From Dactylosporangium aurantiacum (lineage in GTDB: Bacteria; Actinomycetota; Actinomycetes; Mycobacteriales; Micromonosporaceae), in assembly GCF_000716715.1 (NCBI RefSeq), contig NZ_JNYJ01000032.1:1-64000 (forward strand): a stretch of DNA of 64,000 bases, in the 5' to 3' direction. This document shows, piece by piece, positions 23,611 to 32,647 of this stretch (position 1 is its first letter; the number at the start of each line of letters is the position of its first letter). A program made the translations under genes and the position numbers. Under the pieces are notes generated by a model. The model saw nothing but the letters and a program-made list of their open reading frames with translations, was not told where the DNA came from and did not search any database.

Positions 23611-24180
23611 TCAGGGGCATTCACCTCGCCGCCGCCCGTCTCGTGCCGGAGCGGGTGACGGCGCCCGAGGTCCCGAAGGCTGGGGGTGGAGGCGGTCCGC
23701 CAGCCAGGAGTGCAGCAGGGCGACCTGGTCGCGGCTCAGCACGCGCACGACGGCTGCCAGCACGAACATCATGGCGGCCAGGCCCAGTGCGGCGCCCGCG
23801 CCCACCGCCGCGTTCCCCGCGGCGTCGAGGTGGCCCTTGGCGAGCTGCCGAGCGGCCGTGACCGCCGCGAGCAGGAAGACGAGGGTGAGCGCGCCGAGGA
23901 TGACGCCGGCGAAGAGTTGGACGTGGCGGGGCCAGGTCAGGGTGTAGCGGACCTGGCAGCCGGTGGCCGTGGCGGTGAGCCGGCCGCGCAGGACGGTGGG
24001 GGAGCCGGAGCCGAGGCCGGCGTGCATGGCGACCAGCTTGACGGTGTCACCGCGGAGGTCGCCCCGCACGACGCCGGCCGGGCCGAGGGCGGCGCCGAAC
24101 GAACGCCCGGCGAGGCCGTCGTGCAGCCGGCCGCGCGCCTCGTCCACCGGCAGCGGCGAGGAAAGCAGGTAGGCAGCCAC
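23611..24180 (-). CDS. membrane protein, hypothetical
   Basis: A protein of about 189 residues from a GTG. A soluble N-terminal half (VDEARGRLHDGLAGRSFG, with beta-strand-like GLGSGSPTVLRGRLTATATG) is followed by two hydrophobic segments (QLFAGVILGALTLVFLLAAV and NAAVGAGAALGLAAMMFVLA) and a basic proline-rich tail. It lies 20 bp downstream of the GNAT gene on the same strand. The start is uncertain. No family recognised. Confidence 0.55.
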   Translation of the reverse strand: MAAYLLSSPLPVDEARGRLHDGLAGRSFGAALGPAGVVRGDLRGDTVKLVAMHAGLGSGSPTVLRGRLTATATGCQVRYTLTWPRHVQLFAGVILGALTLVFLLAAVTAARQLAKGHLDAAGNAAVGAGAALGLAAMMFVLAAVVRVLSRDQVALLHSWLADRLHPQPSGPRAPSPAPARDGRRRGECP

Positions 24181-24200
24181 GAAGCCCAGTGTGGCAGGGC

Positions 24201-25157
24201 TCAGGCGGAGGGCGGTGCGGAGAAGATCAGCCGGACCTCCGTGGTGTGGTAGCCGCACCGGTCGAAGGCCGCGGCCATCGGGTGGTTGCCCAGGTCGGTG
24301 GTGGCGGTCACGCGGTCGGCGCCCGCGGCGGCGTGGAAGCGGGTCAGGTAGGACAGGATCTCGGAGACGTGGCCGCGGCCCCGCAGCTCCGGGACGACGC
24401 CGAGGTAGCCGATGTTGCGGTGGTACGGGGTCGCCGACGGGATCGCGAGGCCGGCGAGTGCGCCGTCGGCGGTGTGCGCCAGCCGCCACCAGTCGCGTTC
24501 GCCGGGGCGGTCGCGGTAGAAGGCGAGCGCCTCGCGGGCCGCGGTGACCGGGCCGTGCGCCGCGTGGCTCTCCTGGGTCTGCGCGTCGAGGGTGGACTCG
24601 GCGACCCGGACCATCGCGGCCAGGAACGTTTCGTCGTCCGGCTCGGGGGTGAACACCAACCGTGACGGGGCGGCGGGGAGGCCGGCGGCGGGGGTCCACT
24701 CGTACTGGAGCCGCTCCACCTCGCTGGTCAGGCCGGCCCGGTGGGCGGCCTCCCGGCGCCAGGCGACCCCGGCGGCGACGGCCGGGTCGGTGCGCCAGGA
24801 GCGGGGCAGCCCCATCAGGTTGTACAGCGGCGGGTGGGGTGCCTGGATGGCGGCGTGGCCGGCGTCCAGCAGCGCGGCGGCGAGGGCGGCCCGCTCGGCG
24901 GCGGGCACCTCGTCCGCGGTGAGCAGGCAGTCCAGCGCCAGCGGGAACGTGCTGTCCCGCTGGCCCCACCACAGAGCACGGGCGAGCACGCGGCCGCCGT
25001 CGTCCTCGGCGATCCACGTCCACTCGGAGCGGTACTGCCCGGCGGCTGCCTCCGCGCGGTACCGGTCCGCGGGCAGCGACCAGACCGGCTCGACCGAGGT
25101 GAGGGCGAGCACCCGGTCCAGATCGGCCCCGAACGGCGCGACGGGTCGGAACCTCAT
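24201..25157 (-). CDS. GNAT-family acetyltransferase, two-domain
   Basis: A 318-residue protein. The C-terminal half is a GNAT domain with LAGLAIPSATPYHRNIGYL, acetyl-CoA motif GVVPELRGRGHVSEIL, and a typical closing TTDLGNHPMAAAFDRCGYH. The N-terminal half looks like a second, degenerate GNAT-fold domain, as in tandem GNAT proteins. The ATG at 25,157 is preceded by AGAAGGAGTTGG, a near-ideal ribosome site, and is preferred over an upstream frame opening. Substrate unknown. Confidence 0.85.
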   Translation of the reverse strand: MRFRPVAPFGADLDRVLALTSVEPVWSLPADRYRAEAAAGQYRSEWTWIAEDDGGRVLARALWWGQRDSTFPLALDCLLTADEVPAAERAALAAALLDAGHAAIQAPHPPLYNLMGLPRSWRTDPAVAAGVAWRREAAHRAGLTSEVERLQYEWTPAAGLPAAPSRLVFTPEPDDETFLAAMVRVAESTLDAQTQESHAAHGPVTAAREALAFYRDRPGERDWWRLAHTADGALAGLAIPSATPYHRNIGYLGVVPELRGRGHVSEILSYLTRFHAAAGADRVTATTDLGNHPMAAAFDRCGYHTTEVRLIFSAPPSA

Positions 25158-25178
25158 CCAACTCCTTCTGTCAAAAGT

Positions 25179-25271
25179 TTCCGCAAGCACGCCGGGAAAC
25201 AGGCAAATAGTACCATTACAGGGATCGAAATTCTTGACTTCAATGGGGCGTTCTGTTCAATATTTGCGGAA
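25179..25271 (+). promoter_or_regulatory. promoter and inverted-repeat operator candidate for GH43-GH92 operon
   Basis: A -35-like TTGACT (25234-25239) and -10-like CAATAT (25258-25263) with 18-bp spacing lie before the GH43 gene. TTCCGCAA (25179-25186) and its complement TTGCGGAA (25264-25271) bracket it; the second overlaps the likely start of transcription. A related palindrome occurs before the GH87-like gene, suggesting common sugar-responsive control. This is inference. Confidence 0.45.
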
Positions 25272-25324
25272 CATGGGGGATTCAGTCCAGCGCCCGCCAG
25301 CGCTTCACCATCGGAGCCGCACCG

Positions 25325-27244
25325 ATGCACACCACAGCCAAGCGACTCGCCGCCCTCACCGCCGCCGCCCTCCTCGCGACCACCCTCGTGCCCGACCCGG
25401 CCGCCGCCGCGATCCCCGACTACAGCACCGCCGAGGCGGGCAACCCGTTCGTCGACGGGTGGTACGCCGATCCTGACGTCGCGGTCTACAACAACACGTT
25501 CTGGGTATACCCGACCACGTCGAAGGGGTACTCGGAGCAGACCTACCTCGACGCGTTCTCCTCCACGGACCTGGTCACCTGGACGAAGCATCCCAATGTG
25601 CTCACCAAGGCCGACGTGGCATGGGCCGGCTACGCGATGTGGGCGCCGGCGCCCGTCCAGCGCGACGGCAGGTACTACCTGTACTTCGCCGCGAACGACA
25701 TCCAGAGCAACAGCGCGCTCGGCGGGATCGGGGTGGCCGTCGCCGACAACCCGGCGGGGCCGTTCCGGGACGCGATCGGGCGGCCGCTGATCGGGCAGTT
25801 CTTCAACGGGGCGCAGCCGATCGACCAGGACGTGTTCATCGACGACGACGGGCAGGCCTACATCTACTACGGCGGCTGGGGGCACGCGAACGTGGCCAAG
25901 CTCAACGCCGACATGGTCAGCCTGGGGACGTTCAGCGACGGCAGCACGTTCAAGGAGATCACGCCGGCGGGGTACGTCGAAGGCCCGCAGATGTTCAAGC
26001 GCAACGGCAGGTACTACCTGATGTGGTCCGAGGGCGGCTGGACCGGGCCGGACTACTCGGTGTCCTACGCCATGTCGAGCTCGCCCACCGGGCCGTTCAC
26101 CAAGCTGGACAAGGTCCTCGCGCAGGACCCGGCGGTCGCCAAGGGATCCGGGCACAACTCGGTGATCAACGTGCCGGGCACCGACACCTGGTACATCCTC
26201 TACCACCGGCGGCCGCTGTCGGAGACCGACGGCAACCACCGGCAGCTCGCCTACGACCGGATGACGTTCAACGCCGACGGCACGATCCAGCGCATCGTCA
26301 TGCGGGTCAAGGACAACTTCGCCGACGGCAACGCGCTGGGCTGGCGCACGTTCGGCGGCTCGTGGGGCACCGCCAACGGCAGGTACACCGCCGGCAGCTC
26401 CCTGGGCGGCAAGGCGCAGCTGGACACGAACTTCGGCGACTTCTCCTACGACGCCGACGTCAGCGTCACCTCGGGCGGCGGCGACGCGGGCCTCACGTTC
26501 CGCGTGACGAACCCGACCACCGGCACCGACGGCTACAACGGCTACTACGCGGGCATCAGCCCGGCCGGCCGGGTCGTGCTGGGCCGCGCCGCCAACAACT
26601 GGACCCAGCTCGGCGCCGCGAACCTGACCGTCACCACCGGGACCAGCTACCACCTGCGGGTCACCGCGATCGGCTCGTCGATCAAGGTGTACGTCGACGA
26701 CCTGGCCACCCCGAAGATCAACGTTACCGACGGCACGTACGCCTCCGGCAGCGACGGCGTGCGCGTCTTCAACGCTGCGGCTACCTTCGACAACGTGGTG
26801 GTGGGGGCGCCGGTCGGCGCGGGGGTCAACGTCGCGCAGGGCAGGCCCGCCACGGGCACGACGCCCTGCGCCGCGTCGGAAGGGCCGGAGAAGGCGGTCA
26901 ACGGCAGCGTGAGCGGCGGCAACGCCGACAAGTTCTGCTCGTCGGTCGCCGGTGCCTGGCTGCAGGTCGACCTGGGCGGCGCCAGGAGCATCAGCCGGTT
27001 CGAGCTGGCGCACGCGCAGGCCGGCGGCGAGGCGGCGAGCATGAACACCAGGGCGTTCACGATCTCGGTGTCCAACGACGGCGCGAGCTGGACCCAGGTG
27101 GTGAACGTCACCGGCAACACCGCGGCGAACACCACCCACCCGGTCAGCGGCGTCACCGGCCGCTACGTGCGCCTCAACGTGGGTACCCCGACCCAGACCA
27201 CCGAGATCGCCACCCGCATCTACGAGCTGCGCGTGTTCAGCTGA
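25325..27244 (+). CDS. secreted GH43-family glycoside hydrolase with C-terminal F5/8-type module
   Basis: A 639-residue exported enzyme. A signal peptide (MHTTAKRLAALTAAALLATT, ending near PAAAA) precedes a five-bladed propeller domain (about 30-325) with GH43 residues: base Asp in YADPDV (about 48), Asp in PIDQDVFIDDDG (about 167), acid Glu in YVEGPQMF (about 219). A laminin-G/DUF1080-like beta domain (about 330-495) follows, then a discoidin/F5-8 type C module (VAQGRPATG to YELRVFS, about 500-639), probably carbohydrate binding. GH43 enzymes release arabinose or xylose from plant polysaccharides. The exact substrate is not readable. First gene of an operon with a GH92 enzyme. Confidence 0.87.
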   Translation: MHTTAKRLAALTAAALLATTLVPDPAAAAIPDYSTAEAGNPFVDGWYADPDVAVYNNTFWVYPTTSKGYSEQTYLDAFSSTDLVTWTKHPNVLTKADVAWAGYAMWAPAPVQRDGRYYLYFAANDIQSNSALGGIGVAVADNPAGPFRDAIGRPLIGQFFNGAQPIDQDVFIDDDGQAYIYYGGWGHANVAKLNADMVSLGTFSDGSTFKEITPAGYVEGPQMFKRNGRYYLMWSEGGWTGPDYSVSYAMSSSPTGPFTKLDKVLAQDPAVAKGSGHNSVINVPGTDTWYILYHRRPLSETDGNHRQLAYDRMTFNADGTIQRIVMRVKDNFADGNALGWRTFGGSWGTANGRYTAGSSLGGKAQLDTNFGDFSYDADVSVTSGGGDAGLTFRVTNPTTGTDGYNGYYAGISPAGRVVLGRAANNWTQLGAANLTVTTGTSYHLRVTAIGSSIKVYVDDLATPKINVTDGTYASGSDGVRVFNAAATFDNVVVGAPVGAGVNVAQGRPATGTTPCAASEGPEKAVNGSVSGGNADKFCSSVAGAWLQVDLGGARSISRFELAHAQAGGEAASMNTRAFTISVSNDGASWTQVVNVTGNTAANTTHPVSGVTGRYVRLNVGTPTQTTEIATRIYELRVFS

Positions 27245-27262
27245 CACCCGGAAGGGTCCCGC

Positions 27263-30200
27263 ATGTCTGTGCGTCGCCGTGCCTCGGTCTGGATGACCGC
27301 GGCCGTCCTCGCCGCGAGCTCCGTCACCGTCATCCCCGCCCCGGCGGCGGCAGCGGGCGACTTCAGCTCCGGCTTCGAGGCCGGCGACGCCCAGCCCACC
27401 TGGACCAACACGGCCGAGCGCGGTGCCGGCGCCGGCGGGTACTGCTGCGGCCTCACGAGCATGGAGAGCGGGGTCCGGGCCGAGGCCGCGCACACCGGCA
27501 GCGCCGCGCTCATGTACTCCGGCGCCGGCGCCACCTCCTACAACCGGGTCTTCGACGTCGACATCCCGGTCGGCGCCGCCTCCACCCTGTCGTACTGGGT
27601 GTTCCCGCAGTCCGGCGGGAACCTCGACGTGGCCGTCGACCTCGCGTTCACCGACGGCACGTACCTGCGCGACTCCGGCGCCGTCGACCAGCACGGCGTC
27701 GGGACCGGCCCGCGCGAGCAGGGCAGCGGCGGGGTCCTGTCGTTCGACACGTGGAACTACGTGACGTCGGCCATCGGCGCCAAGGTCGCCGGCAAGACGA
27801 TCGACCGGATCCTCATCGGGTATGACAACCCGGACGGGACCGCCAGGTTCCGCGGCTACTTCGACGACATCCGCATCAGCGCCGGTACCGCCGGCGGGCT
27901 GTCCGACCTCGTCGACACCCGGCGCGGCTCGAACTCCGACTTCGCGTACTCGCGCGGCAACACGTTCCCCGCCGCGGCGGTCCCGCACGGGTTCAACTTC
28001 TGGACCCCGGTGACCAACGGCAACCACGACGGTTGGCTGTACCAGTACCAGGACACCACCGTTCAGGGCTTCGCCGTCAGCCACCAGCCCAGCCCGTGGC
28101 TCGGCGACTACGGCCAGCTGCAGGTCATGCCGATGAACGGCGGCGTCAGGACGAGCCCCGACACGCGGCGGTCGTCGTTCAGCCACGCCGCCGAGATCGC
28201 GAGGCCGCACTACTACCGCACGCGCCTGGACACGTACGGCATCACCGCGGAGCTCGCGCCGACCGACCACGCGGGCGTCATGCGGTTCACGTTCCCCGCG
28301 GCGTCATCATCCACATCCGCCCCGACGATCCTGTTCGACACCGTCGACAGCGCCGGGGGCGAGATCGGCGTCGACGCCGCCGCGCGGACGATCTCCGGTT
28401 ACGCCGATCACCGCGGGCAGAAGCTGTACTTCTCCGCGACGGTCGACGCCGGGATCGCCGCGTCCGGCGCGGTCACCGGCGAGGGCGCGACGAGCTGGAT
28501 CCGGGTCGCGACCCCGGTCAGCCGGCAGGTCACCCTGCGGATCGGCACGTCGTGGATCAGCGTCGCGCAGGCCGCGGCGAACCGGGACCAGGAGGTCGGC
28601 GCCAAGAGCCTGGACACCGTGCGGGACGAGGCCGCCGCCCAGTGGGACGCGGTGCTGGGCAAGGTCAGGGTCGAGGGCGCCTCCGCCGACCAGCTCGTCA
28701 CGTTCTACTCGAACCTGTACCGGGCCTTCATGTACCCGAACAACCGCGCGGAGATCGTCGGCGGGGTGCGCCGGTACCGCAGCCCGTACGACGGCCTCCT
28801 GCACGACGGCCAGATGTACGTGAACAACGGGTTCTGGGACACCGCCCGCGCCGAGTGGCCGCTGCTGGCGCTGCTGGAGCCGGGGCGCACCGGTGAGATG
28901 CTGGACGGCTTCGTCAACGCGTACAAGACCGTGGGCTGGACGCCGAGCTGGTCGGGGCCGTGGAACCGGGCCGTGATGCCCGGCACCAACCAGGACCTCG
29001 CCTTCGCCGACGCCTACGTCAAGGGCGTGCGCAACTTCGACTACCGGGCCGCCTACGCCTCGATGGTCCGCAACGCCACCGTGTACTCACCCGCGGTCGA
29101 CGGCCGCCCCGGGCTGGACGTGTCGACGTTCAAGGGTTACCTGCCCTCGGACGTGCGCGGGGACTCGGCCTCGTGGACCCTTGAGGACGCCACGAGCGAC
29201 TTCGGCATCGCGCAGCTGGCCGAGGCGCTCGGCTACCCGGAGGACGCCGCGTACTTCCGCAACCGGGCCCTCAACTACGCGAACCTCTTCTCGCCGTCGG
29301 TGGGCTTCTTCCGGGGCCGGCGCGGCGACGGCGCGTGGCGCACCAGCGACGCCGACTTCAGACCCAACCTGTGGGGCTGCGAGTTCGTGGAGGGCGCCGC
29401 GTGGCACTACGCGACGCCGGCGCCGCAGGACCCGCAGGGGATGGCCAACCTGTACGGCGGCCGGGCGGGTCTGGCGGCGAAGCTCGACGCGATGTTCGCC
29501 GCGCCCCGCGACTACCTGCCCGGCTGTTACAGCGACCCGATCCACGAGATGCGCGAGGTGTACGCCAGCGACATGGGCCAGTTCGCGCACGCCAACGAGC
29601 AGACCCACCACATGCTGTACATGTACAACTACGCCGGCGTCCCCGCGAAGACCCAGGACCGCGTCCGGCGGGTGCTCACCACGCTGTACGACTCGGGCGC
29701 CGGCACCGGCAACGGGTACTTCGGCGACGAGGACAACGGTGAGATGTCGGCGTGGTACGTGTTCTCCGCGCTCGGCTTCTACCCGGCACGGATGGGCTCG
29801 ACCGACTACGCGATCGGCGCGCCGCTGCACCCGAAGGCGACCCTGACCCTGGAGAACGGCCGGACGTTCACGGTCACCGCGCCTGGTGTCAGCGACGTCA
29901 ACCGGTACATCCAGCGCGCCACGCTCAACGGTGCGCCGTACCCGAAGAACTACCTGACGCACGCGGACCTGACCAAGGGCGGCACGCTCGACCTCGTGAT
30001 GGGCCCGGACCCGTCCGGCTGGGGGACCGGGGCGGCGGACGTCCCCGGCTCGATCACCACCGGCACCGCCCCGCCGCGGCAGCTGGTCGACCGGGCCACC
30101 GGCGCCCCGCCCGCACTGGTCGACGACACGTCCATGACGAAGTGGGTGACGGAGGGCGCCACCGCCACGATCACCTGCCGGCTCGCCGCGCCGGTGGCGG

Positions 30201-30454
30201 TGCGGCAGTACACGCTGACCTCCGCCGACGACCTGCCCGGCGGGGACCCGCGCAGCTGGGTGCTGCAGGGCTCCGCCGACGGGGTCACCTGGACGACCGT
30301 CGACGCCCGCACGGACGTCGACTTCGCCGACCGGCGGCAGACCAGGGCGTTCGGCGTGGCGGGCGGCGAGACCTACGCGTGGGTGCGGCTGCAGGTGACC
30401 GCCAACCACGGCGCGGGGCAGCTGCAGCTCGCGGAGCTGCAGCTGCTCGGCTGA
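27263..30454 (+). CDS. secreted GH92-family alpha-mannosidase
   Basis: A 1063-residue exported enzyme, 18 bp after the GH43 gene with GGAAGGG as ribosome site. The signal peptide ends near AAAAGD. An N-terminal jelly-roll-like module (about 35-210) precedes the GH92 domain (about 215-920) with its start signature DLVDTRRGSNSDFAYSRGNTFP-type segment, general acid Glu in HANEQTHH (about 778), and base Asp in GDEDNGEMSAWY (about 823). A C-terminal F5/8-like module follows (RQLVDRATG to LAELQLLG). GH92 enzymes are calcium-dependent exo-alpha-mannosidases acting on glycans. Pairing with GH43 suggests a shared complex glycan substrate. Confidence 0.9.
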   Translation: MSVRRRASVWMTAAVLAASSVTVIPAPAAAAGDFSSGFEAGDAQPTWTNTAERGAGAGGYCCGLTSMESGVRAEAAHTGSAALMYSGAGATSYNRVFDVDIPVGAASTLSYWVFPQSGGNLDVAVDLAFTDGTYLRDSGAVDQHGVGTGPREQGSGGVLSFDTWNYVTSAIGAKVAGKTIDRILIGYDNPDGTARFRGYFDDIRISAGTAGGLSDLVDTRRGSNSDFAYSRGNTFPAAAVPHGFNFWTPVTNGNHDGWLYQYQDTTVQGFAVSHQPSPWLGDYGQLQVMPMNGGVRTSPDTRRSSFSHAAEIARPHYYRTRLDTYGITAELAPTDHAGVMRFTFPAASSSTSAPTILFDTVDSAGGEIGVDAAARTISGYADHRGQKLYFSATVDAGIAASGAVTGEGATSWIRVATPVSRQVTLRIGTSWISVAQAAANRDQEVGAKSLDTVRDEAAAQWDAVLGKVRVEGASADQLVTFYSNLYRAFMYPNNRAEIVGGVRRYRSPYDGLLHDGQMYVNNGFWDTARAEWPLLALLEPGRTGEMLDGFVNAYKTVGWTPSWSGPWNRAVMPGTNQDLAFADAYVKGVRNFDYRAAYASMVRNATVYSPAVDGRPGLDVSTFKGYLPSDVRGDSASWTLEDATSDFGIAQLAEALGYPEDAAYFRNRALNYANLFSPSVGFFRGRRGDGAWRTSDADFRPNLWGCEFVEGAAWHYATPAPQDPQGMANLYGGRAGLAAKLDAMFAAPRDYLPGCYSDPIHEMREVYASDMGQFAHANEQTHHMLYMYNYAGVPAKTQDRVRRVLTTLYDSGAGTGNGYFGDEDNGEMSAWYVFSALGFYPARMGSTDYAIGAPLHPKATLTLENGRTFTVTAPGVSDVNRYIQRATLNGAPYPKNYLTHADLTKGGTLDLVMGPDPSGWGTGAADVPGSITTGTAPPRQLVDRATGAPPALVDDTSMTKWVTEGATATITCRLAAPVAVRQYTLTSADDLPGGDPRSWVLQGSADGVTWTTVDARTDVDFADRRQTRAFGVAGGETYAWVRLQVTANHGAGQLQLAELQLLG

Positions 30455-30463
30455 CCGTGGTGT

Positions 30464-30646
30464 CTAGCGGGTCGCGTTGTCGTCGCGGTCGCGCGTGTAG
30501 TAGTCCACCGCGTCCGTGTCCTCCGGCTCGGGGAGGTGTACGCCGGCGAGCTCGTGCTGGAGGGCGGTGAGGTCGGTCGGCGGGGTGAAGTACTTCAGCT
30601 CCCGGGCGATCCGCGTCTGCTTGGCCTTGGCCCGTCCACGTCCCAT
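30464..30646 (-). CDS. DUF3073 family protein
   Basis: A 60-residue protein with the highly conserved actinobacterial DUF3073 opening MGRGRAKAKQTRIARELKY, followed by TDLTALQHELAG and an acidic tail (YYTRDRDDNATR). The family is near universal in actinobacteria; function unknown. The ATG at 30,646 is preceded by GGGGAG. An upstream in-frame extension lacks coding character. Confidence 0.92.
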   Translation of the reverse strand: MGRGRAKAKQTRIARELKYFTPPTDLTALQHELAGVHLPEPEDTDAVDYYTRDRDDNATR

Positions 30647-30850
30647 GTCGGCTCCCCGTCTCGCGCGCGCCGAGGGGCGGTGGCAGTGCCGCGCCCGGCG
30701 TCGTGACAACTCGATTTCATCCTCGTGCCCGACACGGTACATCCCCTTCGCAGCTGTCGTCTGCCGGCGATGGGACAAGAGTCCGACGCCACTGTTTCGC
30801 GGTCGGGTTTCGCGGGTCCGGGTGGCTTTCCGGGCGGCTCCCGGCCGTTG

Positions 30851-31576
30851 CTATGCGGCGCCGCCGTTGACGTAGATCGTCTGGCCGTTGACCCAGCGGG
30901 CCGGCCCGGCCAGCGACGAGACGACCTCGGCGATGTCCTCCGGGGTGCCCAGGCGCTCCATCGGGTTCATCTTCGCCATGCGCTCGACCGTGGCCTCGTC
31001 CTTGCCGTCGAGGAACAGGTCGGTGGCGGTCGGCCCGGGCGCGACGGCGTTGACGGTGACGTCCCGGCCGCGCAGCTCCTTGGCGAGGATCGGGCTGATC
31101 GCCTCCACGGCCGCCTTGCTCGCCGCGTATCCGGCGTACGTCGGCAGCGACAGGCGGGTGACCGAGGTGGAGAAGTTGACGATCGCGCCGCCGCGGCGGA
31201 CCCGGCGGGCGGCCTCGCGGCCGACGACGAACGTGCCGCGCACGTTGGTGCGGTGCATCCGATCGAGGGCGTCGAGGTCGAGCTCGGCGACCGGGGCGAG
31301 CACCATGACGCCGGCCGCGTGCACGACCACGTCGACCCCGCCGAAGCGCTGCTCGGCGGTGTCGAAGAGGGTGGCGACGGCGGCCTCGTCGGCGACGTCG
31401 GCGCGCACCGCGACCGCCTGGCCGCCCTTGCCCTCGATCTCGGCCACCACGGCTTCGGCGGCGTCCGAGGCGTGGGCGTACGCGATGACCACGGCCTGCC
31501 CGTCCGCCGCCAGCCGCAGCGCCACGGCCCGCCCGATCCCGCGCGACCCACCGGTGACGACAGCAACCCGGTTCAT
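30851..31576 (-). CDS. SDR-family oxidoreductase
   Basis: A 241-residue classical short-chain dehydrogenase. The NAD(P)-binding motif is TGGSRGIG (residues 9-16). Catalytic residues are Ser in NFSTSVTRL and YxxxK in YAGYAASKAA. The C-terminus (WVNGQTIYVNGG) matches the FabG-like group. The residue after the second strand favours NADPH, but this is uncertain. AGGAGG precedes the ATG. It is divergent from a TetR gene whose palindromic sites fill the shared promoter, so it is probably the regulator's target. Confidence 0.92.
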   Translation of the reverse strand: MNRVAVVTGGSRGIGRAVALRLAADGQAVVIAYAHASDAAEAVVAEIEGKGGQAVAVRADVADEAAVATLFDTAEQRFGGVDVVVHAAGVMVLAPVAELDLDALDRMHRTNVRGTFVVGREAARRVRRGGAIVNFSTSVTRLSLPTYAGYAASKAAVEAISPILAKELRGRDVTVNAVAPGPTATDLFLDGKDEATVERMAKMNPMERLGTPEDIAEVVSSLAGPARWVNGQTIYVNGGAA

Positions 31577-31590
31577 GACTACCTCCTGCG

Positions 31591-31636
31591 TGTTAGCGCC
31601 GATAACAATTCGACGTTAGCACTAACTCGCTAACGT
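31591..31636. promoter_or_regulatory. TetR operator candidates between SDR and TetR genes
   Basis: Two palindromes lie in the 81-bp divergent gap. TGTTA-N7-TAACA is at 31591-31607. ACGTTAGC-N8-GCTAACGT is at 31613-31636. A third GTTAACGTTGTTAC follows at about 31643-31656. The repeated GTTARCG half-site fits a TetR dimer pair acting on both promoters. Confidence 0.65.
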
Positions 31637-31657
31637 GCAAGTGTTAACGTTGTTACC

Positions 31658-32347
31658 GTGACCGCTACCCGCGACCGGATCGTCGAAGCCGCCGCGACCC
31701 TGCTGAACGAGGGTGGTCGCGAGGCGATCTCCACCCGGGCCGTCAGCGCCGCCGCCGGCGTGCAGGCGCCGACCATCTACCGGCTCTTCGGCGACAAGCA
31801 GGGGCTCCTCGACGCCGTCGCGAGCCACGGGTTCGTGTCGTACCTGAGTGGCAAGATGTCGCTGGAGCACAGTGAGGACGCGGTCGAGGACCTGCGGCGG
31901 GGCTGGGACCTGCACGTGGCGTTCGGGTTGGCGCACCCCGCCGTCTACACGCTGATCTACGGCGAGCCCCGCCCGGGGGTCGAGTCGCCGGCGGCGCGGG
32001 CCGCGGCCGAGATCCTGGCCGGGCAGGTCCGGCGGATCGCGGCGGCCGGGCGGCTGCGGGTGAGCGAGGAGCGCGCGGCGCACCTGATCCACGCGGCGGG
32101 GTGCGGGCTGACCTTGACGCTGATCGCGCTGCCCCCGCAGCGCCGCGACCCGGCGCTGTCGGTGCTGGCCCGCGAGTCGGTCCTGGCGGCCGTGACCAGC
32201 GACCCGCCGCCGGCCGCGGATGCGCCGGCGGCGGCCTCGGCGGGTCCGGCGGAGGCACTGCGGGCGGTGTTGCCCGAGGTGACGGTGCTGAGTGACGCCG
32301 AGCGGGCCCTGCTCGACGAGTGGCTGACGAGGATCGCCAGGGGCTGA
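31658..32347 (+). CDS. TetR-family repressor
   Basis: A 229-residue regulator. The N-terminal HTH is ISTRAVSAAAGVQAPTIYRLFGDKQGLLDAV (about 26-56). The C-terminal ligand domain is helical, with an alanine/proline-rich insert near the end. The GTG start is set between the operator palindromes and the HTH. Divergent from the SDR gene and separated only by its putative operators, it likely controls that enzyme and itself. Confidence 0.9.
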   Translation: MTATRDRIVEAAATLLNEGGREAISTRAVSAAAGVQAPTIYRLFGDKQGLLDAVASHGFVSYLSGKMSLEHSEDAVEDLRRGWDLHVAFGLAHPAVYTLIYGEPRPGVESPAARAAAEILAGQVRRIAAAGRLRVSEERAAHLIHAAGCGLTLTLIALPPQRRDPALSVLARESVLAAVTSDPPPAADAPAAASAGPAEALRAVLPEVTVLSDAERALLDEWLTRIARG

Positions 32348-32647
32348 ACACTCGGGACCGCTCTTGCCTGCCTCGCGGTGGAGGTCGCGGTGTCCGTGCC
32401 TTCGACCGTCCACGCCTCGGCTGGCCCGCCGTGGGTCGGCCGGAAGCGTCGCAATGATGGCGGCAGTTTTGTGCAACAAACCGACAAGGCGACGACAATT
32501 CCGTCCCGTTCGTTGCGTAAATATTTCGCAAGACCTTGTGGAGCGGGGGACGGGGGTCCTAATGTCACCTCACCCTCACCTCATGGCGCCGCCCCGCCGT
32601 AGAGCGTCTCGGGCGTCCGCCCCCCTCCCGAGAGAATCGAGTCATCG
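32348..32647. promoter_or_regulatory. 300-bp gap with AT-rich palindrome upstream of GH87-like gene
   Basis: No gene is supported here. TTGCGTAAATATTTCGCAA (32513-32531) is palindromic except for one base pair and stands out as AT-rich. Its half-site TTTCGCAA resembles TTCCGCAA/TTGCGGAA before the GH43-GH92 operon, so a common regulator is possible. It would serve the glycoside hydrolase gene starting at 32,648. Confidence 0.4.

Noticed and set aside
25154..28270. Very long minus-strand open frame (over 1,000 codons)
   Set aside because: It lies antisense to the GH43 and GH92 genes, has Arg/Gly/Val/Asp-rich shadow composition and no motif. High-GC codon bias keeps antisense frames open.
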